A DNA stretch of 45,757 bases from Bacteriovoracaceae bacterium (GCA_023954635.1 JAGSHI010000012.1:1-45757); one strand, 5' to 3'; numbered from the stretch's first letter, positions 32,756-41,207 are shown. Numbers and translations: made by a program. The notes: generated by a model from the sequence alone, not told the origin.

Positions 32756-33418
32756 ATGAAAGTATTGAGAGTAAATTTATTTCTAGTAACATCAGTCCTT
32801 CTTGGATTAGTTGTTGTCTCTTCTTGTTCTACATCTTCTAAAAAGAACGAAACTTGTTTAAAGCACGAAAATCAAACTGAATCAGGATTCTTCAATCGTG
32901 GATTAGTTTTAGCATGTCAAAAAAATGATTCTAAAGCCAAGTCAGCATTCCTAAAATCTTGTCAATCAAACTATGCCCCAGGTTGTACACGTTTGGGATA
33001 CCTTGAAGAGAAGGCCGATAATTTCTTTATGGCCAAAGATCTCTATAATAAAGGTTGTCGTCTAGGAGATAAACTCTCTTGCGATAACAAAATCAGACTC
33101 TCAAAAACTCAACATCCTTATGTTGGAAAAATGATGAATTATCTATCTCGATTTGATGGAAATATTACGAATTGTTATAGCTTACACTTCAGTAAGTTAA
33201 ATAAAGCTCAAAGTGAAATGCAACTCGATAAAAAGATTCAATTACTTAAGTATGGGCTTACGATCAGTAAAAAAGGTAAAGCAAAAAGAATCCGAATTAA
33301 AAGTAAGCTAGGTGAAGACTTTAACCAATGTGTTGTTGAGGTTCTTCAAGGTATTCAATTTAAAAAACCGCCAAAAACAGTTATTGCAAAACTAGATAAG
33401 TCTGTAACTTTCCACTAA
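32756..33418 (+). CDS. Lipoprotein with Sel1-like repeats and AgmX/PglI-like C-terminus
   Basis: A 220-aa protein. The lipobox is VVSSC (C24). Residues about 40-120 hold Cys-paired Sel1-like units (LVLACQKNDSKAKSAFLKSC, APGCTRLGYLEEK and LYNKGCRLGDKLSC), as in Hcp-type proteins. The last ~90 residues (GNITNCYS...GLTISKKGKAKRIRIKSKLGEDFNQCVVEVLQGIQFKKP) match the AgmX/PglI/TonB-C-like domain common in myxobacteria and relatives. The combination suggests a periplasmic protein-interaction lipoprotein. GGAG precedes the ATG; it has terminators on both sides, so it is its own unit. Confidence 0.75.
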   Translation: MKVLRVNLFLVTSVLLGLVVVSSCSTSSKKNETCLKHENQTESGFFNRGLVLACQKNDSKAKSAFLKSCQSNYAPGCTRLGYLEEKADNFFMAKDLYNKGCRLGDKLSCDNKIRLSKTQHPYVGKMMNYLSRFDGNITNCYSLHFSKLNKAQSEMQLDKKIQLLKYGLTISKKGKAKRIRIKSKLGEDFNQCVVEVLQGIQFKKPPKTVIAKLDKSVTFH

Positions 33419-33444
33419 AAACCAACTAAAACATTTTGATATTC

Positions 33445-33478
33445 AAGGCCTTGTTCATATCGCGAACAGGGCCTTTTT
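33445..33478 (+). terminator. Rho-independent terminator
   Basis: AAGGCCTTGTTC pairs over 12 positions (one T-G pair) with GAACAGGGCCTT, a 7-nt loop, ending in TTTTT, 26 nt after the lipoprotein stop. Confidence 0.92.
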
Positions 33479-33517
33479 CATTTATACTAAGTGAAATCAA
33501 AAACAACCGAGGTAAAT

Positions 33518-33829
33518 ATGAAATTAATTTTAATCGCTCTCCTTTTCATTTCTTCTACTGCTATGGCTTCAGGAAATATGGAAGGTGGAGGAAACAAAGA
33601 AAACTTTGAAATGGGCAAAAAGATGATGTTAGAGCATATGGATATGAAAATTGCAGGTCTTCAAAAGGCCAAATCCTGTATCCAAGCGGCCACTAATAAA
33701 GAAGGACTTAAGGCGTGTCGCTCTCATATGAAAGAATCAAGATCTCAAATGAAGCTTAATAGGAAGAAAATGAAGGAAATGCGCAAAGGAATGAGGAAGA
33801 AGAAAAAAAAGAACTCTTCAGACGAATAA
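33518..33829 (+). CDS. Small exported Met/Lys-rich protein
   Basis: A 103-aa protein from ATG 33518 (GAGGT ribosome site); a GTG at 33491 is also in frame but has no support. Signal MKLILIALLFISSTAMASG. The mature part is helical and very rich in Met and Lys (MGKKMMLEHMDMKIAGL, KLNRKKMKEMRKGMRKKKKK) with two Cys (KSCIQ, KACRS) spaced like a helical-hairpin disulfide. It could bind nucleic acid, lipid, phosphate polymers or copper (Met-rich); unknown. Confidence 0.65.
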   Translation: MKLILIALLFISSTAMASGNMEGGGNKENFEMGKKMMLEHMDMKIAGLQKAKSCIQAATNKEGLKACRSHMKESRSQMKLNRKKMKEMRKGMRKKKKKNSSDE

Positions 33830-33838
33830 TCTCTCTTA

Positions 33839-33857
33839 GGCTCCCCTTCAGGGAGCC
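33839..33857 (+). terminator. Hairpin after the Met/Lys-rich gene, possible terminator
   Basis: GGCTCCC-CTTCA-GGGAGCC is a perfect 7-bp GC-rich stem 10 nt after the stop, but only AATTCTC follows rather than a T run. Confidence 0.5.
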
Positions 33858-33920
33858 AATTCTCACCATCAATTGACAATCTCATGACAATTTCGATCTC
33901 TGTTTTCGATATATTGAATC

Positions 33921-33940
33921 TGTTCTCAATGACGAGAACA
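33921..33940. promoter_or_regulatory. Inverted repeat in leader of the 49-aa lipoprotein
   Basis: TGTTCTC (33921-33927) and GAGAACA (33934-33940) are perfect 7-bp arms with a 6-bp centre, 18 bp before the start codon. Upstream are two TGACAAT copies, 11 bp apart (33874-33880, 33885-33891), overlapping a TTGACA. Together they look like a regulated promoter region. Confidence 0.45.
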
Positions 33941-33957
33941 ACATCACGGAGAAAAAG

Positions 33958-34107
33958 ATGTTACCAGACAACACGGTTGTGATTTCATTATTAATCATGG
34001 TTGCTTTTGCCATGGGGGCTTGTAGCACAGGTCAGATGGTGACGGTAAAATCAAAAGTTAAAGCTCAATCTTTCCAGGAGATCAGTGAATACAGATCTTC
34101 AAAATAG
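33958..34107 (+). CDS. 49-aa lipoprotein
   Basis: A short gene of 49 codons with a good ribosome site (CGGAGAAAAAG before ATG 33958). The product has a hydrophobic segment (VVISLLIMVAFA) and lipobox AMGAC (C22), leaving a mature peptide of 28 residues (STGQMVTVKSKVKAQSF...). The signal has no basic N-region (MLPDNT), which is atypical. A strong terminator lies 14 nt after the stop, which supports it as a real unit. Small lipoproteins of this size act as toxins, entericidin-like peptides or envelope tethers; the role here is unknown. Confidence 0.6.
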   Translation: MLPDNTVVISLLIMVAFAMGACSTGQMVTVKSKVKAQSFQEISEYRSSK

Positions 34108-34120
34108 CATAATGTAGAAC

Positions 34121-34154
34121 GGCCGGTCCTCCCTCCCTCGGGGCCGGCCTTTTT
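34121..34154 (+). terminator. Rho-independent terminator, possibly bidirectional
   Basis: GGCCGGTCC pairs with GGGCCGGCC (nine positions, one T-G) and is followed by five T. It sits between the small lipoprotein gene and the convergent nhaC-like gene. Confidence 0.88.
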
Positions 34155-34161
34155 CATTTCC

Positions 34162-35643
34162 CTAAGAGAACCCAGGACTAGACATACCTTCAGCTTTTTC
34201 TTTTTGAATTTTATCAATCGTCCAACCCATTGAAGCCAGAAATAAAGAAACTAATGGTGAAAGAATATTAAAGAAGCAATAAGGAGCATAGGAAAGTGTG
34301 GCAACCCCTAAGACACCACTATTATACGCTCCACCAGTATTCCAAGGAATCAAAACAGATGTAACTGTTCCTGCATCTTCCAACGCTCTTGAAAGGTTTT
34401 TAGGATCTAATCCAAAATCTTCATAAGCTTTTCGAAACATTCTTCCAGGAACAACAATTGCCAAGTACTGATCAGAGGCAGTTAAGTTTAGTAAGAAACA
34501 AGAGGCGAGAGTCGCACCAACAAGAGAGCCTGCCCCTTTAACAAGTCTTAAGACAGCATTAGCAAGAACATTTAACATTCCTGTTCCTTCAAGCGCGCCA
34601 CCAAAAACCATAGCCATAAGAATTAGCCAAACAGTAGATAACATTCCAGACATTCCACCTCGAGAAAGAAGTTTATCAATCAACTTATCTCCAGACTCAA
34701 TACTAAATCCACTATGACTTACTTCTATGATTCTCATATAGGCAGTCTTCATATTTAAAACGCCATCACTCATGCTAGCAATTAGTTCACTTTGAAAGAT
34801 GAGAGCAAATATAGCTCCCAAGAATGTTCCGATAATAAGTGCGGGAAGTGCAGGTATCTTTTTTGCTACCATAACGATAACACCGACTGGAACGAGAAAT
34901 AGAAATAGTGAAATATTAAAGTTTTTATCTAAAAGAGTTAACGTATTTTGAATATCGCTTGGATTAGCATTATTTCCACCGTAGAAAAAGCCAAGGACTG
35001 AAAACCCAACTAGTGCCATTAAAATGGCTGGACCAGAGGTAAAAACCATATGTCTGATATGTGAAAACAGATCTGTTCCGGCCATCGCTGGAGCAAGGTT
35101 AGTTGTATCAGAGAGAGGAGACATTTTATCTCCAAAGTAAGCTCCAGAGATAATCGCTCCCGCAACCATTCCTTCAGGAATTCCTAGAGTATTTCCGATC
35201 CCGATAAGTGCAATACCGATTGTCCCTGTTGTCGACCAAGATGATCCTGTTGAAATTGAAACAATACAACAGGCCACACAGGCAACTGGTAAAAAGAAGC
35301 TTGGATTAATAATTTGAAGTCCATAATAAATCATGGTCGGAACAATTCCACTGAGTATCCAAGTACCGATTAGCGCACCAACGACTAAGAGAATTAAACT
35401 GGCTTGCAGTGCGAGAGAAATGGAGTCGACAACTTTATCTTCAATCTGCTTGTAGGGCATTTTTAAGTACAAGCGACCAATTCCCATTGTCATCATCCCT
35501 ACAAATAAAAGGGCCAATTGATTTGGTCCACCTGTTGCGTCATCTTTAAAAAGAACAACATTGAGGATTAAAATAGCAATCAAGGTTATAATGGGGACTA
35601 AAGATAAACCAATGCTTGGTATCTTGGGTTTAGAGGTTGTCAT
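34162..35643 (-). CDS. nhaC: Na+/H+ antiporter, NhaC family
   Basis: A 493-aa inner-membrane protein with about 12 hydrophobic spans. Family segments include STGSSWSTTGTIGIALIGIG, GAYFGDKMSPLSDTTNLAP and LEDAGTVTSVLIPWNTGGAY, the last two lining the ion path in NhaC/ArcD-like carriers. Exchanges sodium for protons, which suits a salt-exposed or marine organism. The start has AAGGAAGG 5 nt upstream. Close relatives exchange malate/lactate (MleN), so the substrate is not certain. Confidence 0.88.
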   Translation of the reverse strand: MTTSKPKIPSIGLSLVPIITLIAILILNVVLFKDDATGGPNQLALLFVGMMTMGIGRLYLKMPYKQIEDKVVDSISLALQASLILLVVGALIGTWILSGIVPTMIYYGLQIINPSFFLPVACVACCIVSISTGSSWSTTGTIGIALIGIGNTLGIPEGMVAGAIISGAYFGDKMSPLSDTTNLAPAMAGTDLFSHIRHMVFTSGPAILMALVGFSVLGFFYGGNNANPSDIQNTLTLLDKNFNISLFLFLVPVGVIVMVAKKIPALPALIIGTFLGAIFALIFQSELIASMSDGVLNMKTAYMRIIEVSHSGFSIESGDKLIDKLLSRGGMSGMLSTVWLILMAMVFGGALEGTGMLNVLANAVLRLVKGAGSLVGATLASCFLLNLTASDQYLAIVVPGRMFRKAYEDFGLDPKNLSRALEDAGTVTSVLIPWNTGGAYNSGVLGVATLSYAPYCFFNILSPLVSLFLASMGWTIDKIQKEKAEGMSSPGFS

Positions 35644-35753
35644 GGCCTTCCTTAATTCTTAAGTTATCGAAATTTGGAAAATCTTATCAAAACTAGAACG
35701 TGCTGAGTACGATTATTTTTGTTGGGTATAGTCCCTAAGCTACTGGAAAAACA

Positions 35754-37208
35754 TTGAAAGTCTTGAAAATCTACATTCCACTTCTTTCCCTCATTTTTTG
35801 CTCAACAGCTCAATCTCAAAAGAACATCTCTTCAAAAAGTTTTGAGAAGTTTAGGGAAGGTACAGTTGTGGTCTCTATTCAAGAAGGGACTAGAAATAAT
35901 CTAAAAACAAAAAAGTCCGGACTTGGAATCATAATTTCAAAGAATGGTGAATTTATCGTAAGCCGATCTCTCGTCAAAGATTCTATCCGTTACCCAGGAC
36001 TTACTTATATTAGTGTGACAAATAAGGATGGGGCAAAACTCTCAGGTCTCAAACTCAGTAAATGCGGACTCGTCCATGAAATGGATATATGTTTAATGCG
36101 AGTCAATTATTCTCCACTCTTTTACTTTAAGTTTATTAAAAAGCCCTTAAAGCAAGAACAACCTCTTCATTCTTTTTTATCTATTAAAGGTGACAAGTTA
36201 CAACCTATAACTGGACACTTTGCCAGTTATAGAGAAAATAATTTTGTTGATATATTTTTATCGAAATTTATGTTTGATAGATATGATTCAAAGTTAAAAC
36301 CGAGAGGAATACCAAGAGGTGCTCCCCTATTTACAAACTCAGGAGAGCTTGCGGGTCAAGTAGTAACATACCTAGACAAGTACTGGTCTGATGAAATACC
36401 TAACGCTTTAACAGCAAGAGAAATAGAACTCTTTATTTTAAAAAATAGATTTTTCTACCCAATAAAAAGATCGAGAGATACTAATTATTTCTTAAGTGAA
36501 CTAGAAAGACTATTAAGAGAGAAAAAGCCTCTTCCAAATGCTTCAATCTCAGACCTGAGACATCTAAGAAGCAAAGAAATGCTTATTCAAAAATATTGGC
36601 CTTCCTATAAAGCAACAATTGATGCTAAGGGTGTTCAGGAATTAAAGAAGTTATATAAACAAGCAAATAGACTAAGTTCTAAAACAAGATTTAAAGAAGA
36701 TTTTCATGGAACGAATGAAGAGAAAGCTCAAAGAATCATGGGAAGAAGGCAAAAGATTAGAAATGAAATCGCAAGTGTTAATCAAGAACTACAAAATCTT
36801 GAGATGAAATTAAGCAAAGACAATTCAAATTCTTCTGCTGCAGTAATAGATAAAAAAATTGGCGATACTGAAAAAGAAATAAATAAACTAAAGGAAAAGA
36901 TAGGCCAAGGTCAAAAATTAAAAAAAGAACAATCAGAGAAGATGAAAGGGAATAAAAATAAAAAAGAAGTTGAAATGTTTAAAAAAGGAATTGAAATTAC
37001 TTCTGAAAATATTATCTCTAATAAAAGCCGAATCAAAGAGTTACAAGAAAAGATATCGCAGCTTAAAATACAAAAGAGTAGTTCATCAAAATCAAATAGC
37101 CCTACTTCAGAAAAATATAATCTAAAAGTTAAAGAGCTAGGCATTTTAAATGGTAAGCTTGAAAGTCTTGATAAGAAAGCTTTTGATCTATTCGAAGATG
37201 CTATCTAA
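35754..37208 (+). CDS. Exported trypsin-like pseudoprotease with coiled-coil tail
   Basis: A 484-aa protein from a TTG at 35754 (GGAAAA upstream; no nearby ATG). The signal MKVLKIYIPLLSLIFCSTAQS is followed by a DegP-like trypsin domain (about 30-230). GLGIIISKNGEFIVSRSLV aligns with the GSGxIISxDGxIxTNxHV region and PRGAPLF (187-193) with GNSGGPL. The catalytic His is replaced by Ser and the catalytic Ser is missing; D111 in MDICLM may remain. Residues about 330-475 are a long charged coiled coil. It is therefore a binding or scaffold protein, not a protease. Overlaps the convergent TIR gene by 4 nt. Confidence 0.65.
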   Translation: MKVLKIYIPLLSLIFCSTAQSQKNISSKSFEKFREGTVVVSIQEGTRNNLKTKKSGLGIIISKNGEFIVSRSLVKDSIRYPGLTYISVTNKDGAKLSGLKLSKCGLVHEMDICLMRVNYSPLFYFKFIKKPLKQEQPLHSFLSIKGDKLQPITGHFASYRENNFVDIFLSKFMFDRYDSKLKPRGIPRGAPLFTNSGELAGQVVTYLDKYWSDEIPNALTAREIELFILKNRFFYPIKRSRDTNYFLSELERLLREKKPLPNASISDLRHLRSKEMLIQKYWPSYKATIDAKGVQELKKLYKQANRLSSKTRFKEDFHGTNEEKAQRIMGRRQKIRNEIASVNQELQNLEMKLSKDNSNSSAAVIDKKIGDTEKEINKLKEKIGQGQKLKKEQSEKMKGNKNKKEVEMFKKGIEITSENIISNKSRIKELQEKISQLKIQKSSSSKSNSPTSEKYNLKVKELGILNGKLESLDKKAFDLFEDAI

Positions 37209-38920
37209 TTAATTGGCCTAACGAGAGCAGAGAATGATTCAGATATTATTCCTATAATTTCTTTTAGTCCTTTAGACTCTTGAATCTCTTTCATGTTTTC
37301 GCCGAGGGAAAGAGAGATTTCGATTTTAGGAACTTCTCTAGTTTCTTGCATCTCAAGCTTAATCAACACATTTTCAAGTTGTCCTTGGAAACCCATTTGT
37401 AGACCACTTTTAAACATTTCAAAGTCCAACTTAGAGCGACCATTGTCTATAATCTTAACTTTTAGAGTTGAATCACCTTCAGGGTCAAGAGAAGCATTTA
37501 CAACAATATTTCCCTTTTCTCTTAAATAAGTAGGATTCCATTCTTCTTGATCTGGGTAGTTTTTCGTTGTTTTGGAGATTACTCTATGATTTCGAACAAG
37601 AGATACCATTAAAACGTTATGGAGAATCCAGCTGCCCTCTGTTCTTCGATCGTCTTTAAAAGAAGATGGTTCAAAGTAGATGACAGGGAACTTCTTATCA
37701 AGATCCAAGTTTTGAGATTGAACAGATTTAAGTCTACTTACTCTTTTCTCGTGTTGTTTACTGTCTATTACGGCAAGGTTATTTATCTCGAACCTATTGT
37801 GAAGTTTCTCAACTAAGTTTGATCCTTGCTTTTCAAATAAATCGCCATTCTTCGCAAGAATCATACTTCTCAGTTTTTCTAGTTCGTTTTCAGATTTAAA
37901 AGTTAAATCGTTCTTATCCAATACTTTTGTAGAAATGTATTCATAATTAATCTCATCTGGATCAGATTGAGGGGCTTGATCTTTTGCTTTTTGCATTTTA
38001 CGAATATTTTCAGAAACTGTAGTGATTTTCTTTTTAGAATCAGTTTTATCTTTAAGAAATAGAATTCCTCCTCCTCCAAAAAGAACCAATATAAAAATCA
38101 TAGTAAGAGGGCTTTTCTTCTTTTTCGTCGCTTTGGCAACTTCATCAGGTGAGTTAAATTCTATCTTTCTCTTTTTTCGAACTTGTTCTACTTTAGGGGC
38201 AGCTTTACCTGGCTCTACAACTTTTAAAGCTGGTTTCTTTTTCTTGGCCTCAACTTTTGGGGCATAAGTACGATCAACTTTTCCTCCTTCAATTGATTGA
38301 AGACCCTTAGGTTTTTGATCCTTATGAAAAGGGTTTTTCATAGGTGCTGTTTTATCAGGATCGTCTTCATCCCTTTGGGAGTTTCTAAAACGTTTCCCTT
38401 CTTCGACATCTTTTTCAGCTTCACTTTCCAAGCGATCCAGCATCGCTCTCATACCTTCACTCATTTCCTCTTTTGGCTTTTGAGGTCTTGAGGGCACTAC
38501 AACTTCAGATGACTTTCCAGAAAGGACCATCTGACATGTTCTTAGTATTTCAGGAAAGTATTCTGTAGAAGGTTTCGCAAATGCATCTAACCAATGTGTA
38601 TTACACAAGTAATATTCCATTGCTTCAGTCGGAACATGATCTACTATACGGAATGGGACGATTGGCAACCTTGCATTAACTGCTCTATCAACTTCTTTTA
38701 AACATTGTTCTGAGGAATCTGAATATGGAGAAAAAAGAAGGAAAAAAACTTTAGACGTTTTTATAGCTTCTAGAATTGCACTTGCATAATGTTCACCAGG
38801 AGTTATGTTTCGAGGGGCCATCCAACACTCAATTCCATTATTCTCTAAATACTCTAAAACTTTTTTAGCAATATCAAAGTCTTTTGAAGAATAACTGAGG
38901 AAAACAACATGATTACTCAC
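37205..38920 (-). CDS. Membrane-anchored TIR-domain protein with YARHG-like domain
   Basis: A 571-aa protein. The TIR domain (1-135) has VFLSYSSKD, CWMAPRNITPGEHY and the catalytic Glu E76 in SEQCLKEVDRA, matching bacterial TIRs that cleave NAD+. A long charged, Lys/Pro-rich linker follows (136-270), then one membrane span (about 271-289), then a YARHG-like domain (about 328-382: LDKNDLTFKSENELEKLRSMILAKNGDLF) and a C-terminal beta-rich domain of about 170 residues. The TIR should be cytosolic and the YARHG part periplasmic. GTG start at 38920 shares one base with the cyclase stop and has AAGGAG 9 nt upstream: tight translational coupling. Probable effector of the upstream cyclase protein. 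Confidence 0.78.
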   Translation of the reverse strand: MSNHVVFLSYSSKDFDIAKKVLEYLENNGIECWMAPRNITPGEHYASAILEAIKTSKVFFLLFSPYSDSSEQCLKEVDRAVNARLPIVPFRIVDHVPTEAMEYYLCNTHWLDAFAKPSTEYFPEILRTCQMVLSGKSSEVVVPSRPQKPKEEMSEGMRAMLDRLESEAEKDVEEGKRFRNSQRDEDDPDKTAPMKNPFHKDQKPKGLQSIEGGKVDRTYAPKVEAKKKKPALKVVEPGKAAPKVEQVRKKRKIEFNSPDEVAKATKKKKSPLTMIFILVLFGGGGILFLKDKTDSKKKITTVSENIRKMQKAKDQAPQSDPDEINYEYISTKVLDKNDLTFKSENELEKLRSMILAKNGDLFEKQGSNLVEKLHNRFEINNLAVIDSKQHEKRVSRLKSVQSQNLDLDKKFPVIYFEPSSFKDDRRTEGSWILHNVLMVSLVRNHRVISKTTKNYPDQEEWNPTYLREKGNIVVNASLDPEGDSTLKVKIIDNGRSKLDFEMFKSGLQMGFQGQLENVLIKLEMQETREVPKIEISLSLGENMKEIQESKGLKEIIGIISESFSALVRPIN

Positions 38921-41157
38921 TACGTTGTTCTCCTTAAGTGAAAAGTAGGAAACACACCATACTTCTTAGGCATACTCATTTGACCAACATAGACACATTG
39001 AAATTCTTTTATATGCTCACTCGCGGCAAGAGCGGCATACTCAATACTTGTATAAACTTGACCTGGAGGTGTTAGCGGTTCAATTCTTGCTGCTCGACAA
39101 ACATTCGCACCATTAAAATGCATTTGGCCTGTAACAGGATTAAAAGAGCAATGAACAGGTCCAGCATGCACAGCAGTTCTAACTTGCATTTTTTTACTAA
39201 ATCCTGATTCGTACCAGTCAATCTCCCCCATTCTTTCGTTAAGTTCGAGAGCAAATGTGCCAGCATCCTTAATCTTATCGAAAACCATATAAATGGCATC
39301 TCCCCACGTATTTTTTGTGGCGATTTCATAATTCCCACTATCAATCATGTCTTTTACAATTCCAAAGACAATGTTTTCAAATTTTAGGAACTCATGATCT
39401 TGAAGTTGAGAATAGTTAACAGTGTCTGCAAAAAGAATTCCCTTAATTTTATAATCATCATAATAATCAAGTTCTTTAACAGCTTCTTTTTTTACAATAT
39501 CAAATGGATCTTCACCGCTCTCTTCATCAATAACGGCCTTAAGATCAATGATATTGACTTCATTTCCTAACTCAAGCCACTTTTTTATGAAGCTGGAAGA
39601 ACCACCTGTTTTTCCAATATCTTCTTTATGCCAAACGGCGAGAGGAGCTAAGCTGGTGTCTAACTGTTGAGCTCTAATTCGAGCAAGTCCATACATAATA
39701 TTGTTTGCGTATTGAAAATAGTAATCAGAGTAAGTAGTCCCCTGTCGATTAAGTTCAATAATCTCATGTTTTCCATTGATTATTTTCCAAAACCTTTCTT
39801 CCCAAGATGGATCAATTTCGTCTTTAACACTTTCTTGAAAGAACTGTTCTCGACAAAAAGGCATAATGACTGAAACCTTATTCCCTAGGGCCTCCATCGC
39901 CTCAATAAAAATGATATCGGCTCCCTTAGCAGCTGAGCAATAACCAACACAAGGTCCTTGAGTTTCTAGCCATTTATAAATTTCGTTGTAAACAGCCTTT
40001 TCTTTATCTCTTGGGAACCGAGGTTTCTTTCTTTTTTTAGAGTCAATCATATGACCTGTAAACACGACAACCTTAGGAATACAGAGTGCATGCTCTACTT
40101 TTTTAACGATATCTTTAGGAACATTTAAACCATCAAATAACAAACGAGCATTTCGTCTTGTAGAGTTGATATCTCCAATATTTTTCTTTCCTATCTCAAC
40201 TGCACTCTTATAAAATTTTAAAGCTTCTTCATTTTCTTTTAATATGAGGTTTGCTTCCCCCATAGTCGCGAGTAGCCAATAATCAGAAGAGCCATTAATT
40301 ATTTCAATTTCACAAAGATTCTTTATTTCAGCAGCTTTTCTTCTCGCCTCTTCAATATTCCCTTCAAAAGCATAAGTTGCTGCAACATTAATACCGGTCC
40401 ATACAGAAGGTTCTTGTTTATAAGCTTCTAAATAGTACTCTCGTGATTTTTGAATATGGTATTTCTTATCTTTTTCTTCTGAGCATGAAAGCCATAAGTC
40501 TTTATGAGTTCTTCCTAGCATTCCTAATGTTTCAATACTTCCCTTACCTAGAGAGTGGTAAAGCTCATAAAGAACATTATTTGCTTTTTCATAAGAACCT
40601 AACCTTGCAAGAGTAAGTCCCTTCAGTTCTTTTAGTCTTACATTATTCCCGAAGGCCTCAATTCCTTCTTGTATTATGTCAAAGGCCAACAAAGGTTCGG
40701 CAAATTTTAAAACTCTTTCAGATAGAGTGATATAGAGTTGTTCGTTATGTCTCCAAGATTCGACATCATGACCATGCCAAATATGAAGTAATTGCTCTAA
40801 GTCGGCTTCGTTACTTTGAAGAAAACTTAAAAGGTTTTTGTGTAAGGATTTTTCTTTTTGATTAATCTTATGAACAGGTAATTCAATATTGTAGCCAAGA
40901 CTTAAGATAAGTTTGATAGCACCTAGCGCCGTGTTCCTGTCGTAATCTTTTTCAATTTCAGGAAGTTCATCATAAGCAACTAGACAAGGGTGAAGTTTTT
41001 TATTGTCATCTCTTTCTTCACCGTATTTCCAGCCTTCACTCATTCTTTGTTGTGACCAAATTTCGTGGGTATTTTCTGATAGATACTCTGTAAGCTCTAC
41101 CATATCTTCAGATAATTTTACTCGTTCTGTATCAATTGGTTTCGGGCGATATTCCAA
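38920..41157 (-). CDS. RyR-TPR-SLOG-like-class III nucleotide cyclase fusion protein
   Basis: A 745-aa cytosolic protein, TTG start at 41157 with AAGGAAGGAA upstream. Residues 1-92 are a RyR domain (YRPKPIDTERVKL, HEIWSQQRMSEGWKYGEERD, HPCLVAYDELPEIEKDYDR). About 140-345 are TPR-like helices. About 360-540 form a Rossmann/SLOG-like domain (VVVFTGHMID, GYCSAAKGADIIFIEAM, VSVIMPFC). Residues 570-745 are a class III cyclase domain with metal Asp D578 (FADTVNYS) and D620 (NTWGDAIY) and R691. The purine-reading Lys is N616, and the usual Asn is C687 (GANVCRAARIE). Adenylate or guanylate specificity is therefore not supported. Coupled to the TIR gene, suggesting a sensor/second-messenger producer. 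Confidence 0.8.
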   Translation of the reverse strand: MEYRPKPIDTERVKLSEDMVELTEYLSENTHEIWSQQRMSEGWKYGEERDDNKKLHPCLVAYDELPEIEKDYDRNTALGAIKLILSLGYNIELPVHKINQKEKSLHKNLLSFLQSNEADLEQLLHIWHGHDVESWRHNEQLYITLSERVLKFAEPLLAFDIIQEGIEAFGNNVRLKELKGLTLARLGSYEKANNVLYELYHSLGKGSIETLGMLGRTHKDLWLSCSEEKDKKYHIQKSREYYLEAYKQEPSVWTGINVAATYAFEGNIEEARRKAAEIKNLCEIEIINGSSDYWLLATMGEANLILKENEEALKFYKSAVEIGKKNIGDINSTRRNARLLFDGLNVPKDIVKKVEHALCIPKVVVFTGHMIDSKKRKKPRFPRDKEKAVYNEIYKWLETQGPCVGYCSAAKGADIIFIEAMEALGNKVSVIMPFCREQFFQESVKDEIDPSWEERFWKIINGKHEIIELNRQGTTYSDYYFQYANNIMYGLARIRAQQLDTSLAPLAVWHKEDIGKTGGSSSFIKKWLELGNEVNIIDLKAVIDEESGEDPFDIVKKEAVKELDYYDDYKIKGILFADTVNYSQLQDHEFLKFENIVFGIVKDMIDSGNYEIATKNTWGDAIYMVFDKIKDAGTFALELNERMGEIDWYESGFSKKMQVRTAVHAGPVHCSFNPVTGQMHFNGANVCRAARIEPLTPPGQVYTSIEYAALAASEHIKEFQCVYVGQMSMPKKYGVFPTFHLRRTT

Positions 41158-41207
41158 GGTTCCTTCCTTTAAATTACACCCATTTATTTTAACTTATGGC
41201 AGGGTTT

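Noticed and set aside
33839-33857. Strong terminator after the Met/Lys-rich gene
   Set aside because: The hairpin is good but lacks a T run, so it is listed only as possible.
35754-37208. Active secreted serine protease
   Set aside because: The motif positions for the catalytic His and Ser hold other residues (SRSLV, PRGAPLF).
37205-41157. Standard Pycsar operon
   Set aside because: PycC proteins are short single-domain cyclases and PycTIR effectors carry a cNMP-binding domain. Here the cyclase is a four-part protein and the TIR protein has no such domain that I can see, so only a functional analogy is claimed.
26334-41157. RND pump with CNB-like domain regulated by the cyclase at 38920
   Set aside because: The two genes are about 10 kb apart on opposite strands and the CNB cassette is degenerate; nothing in the sequence links them.
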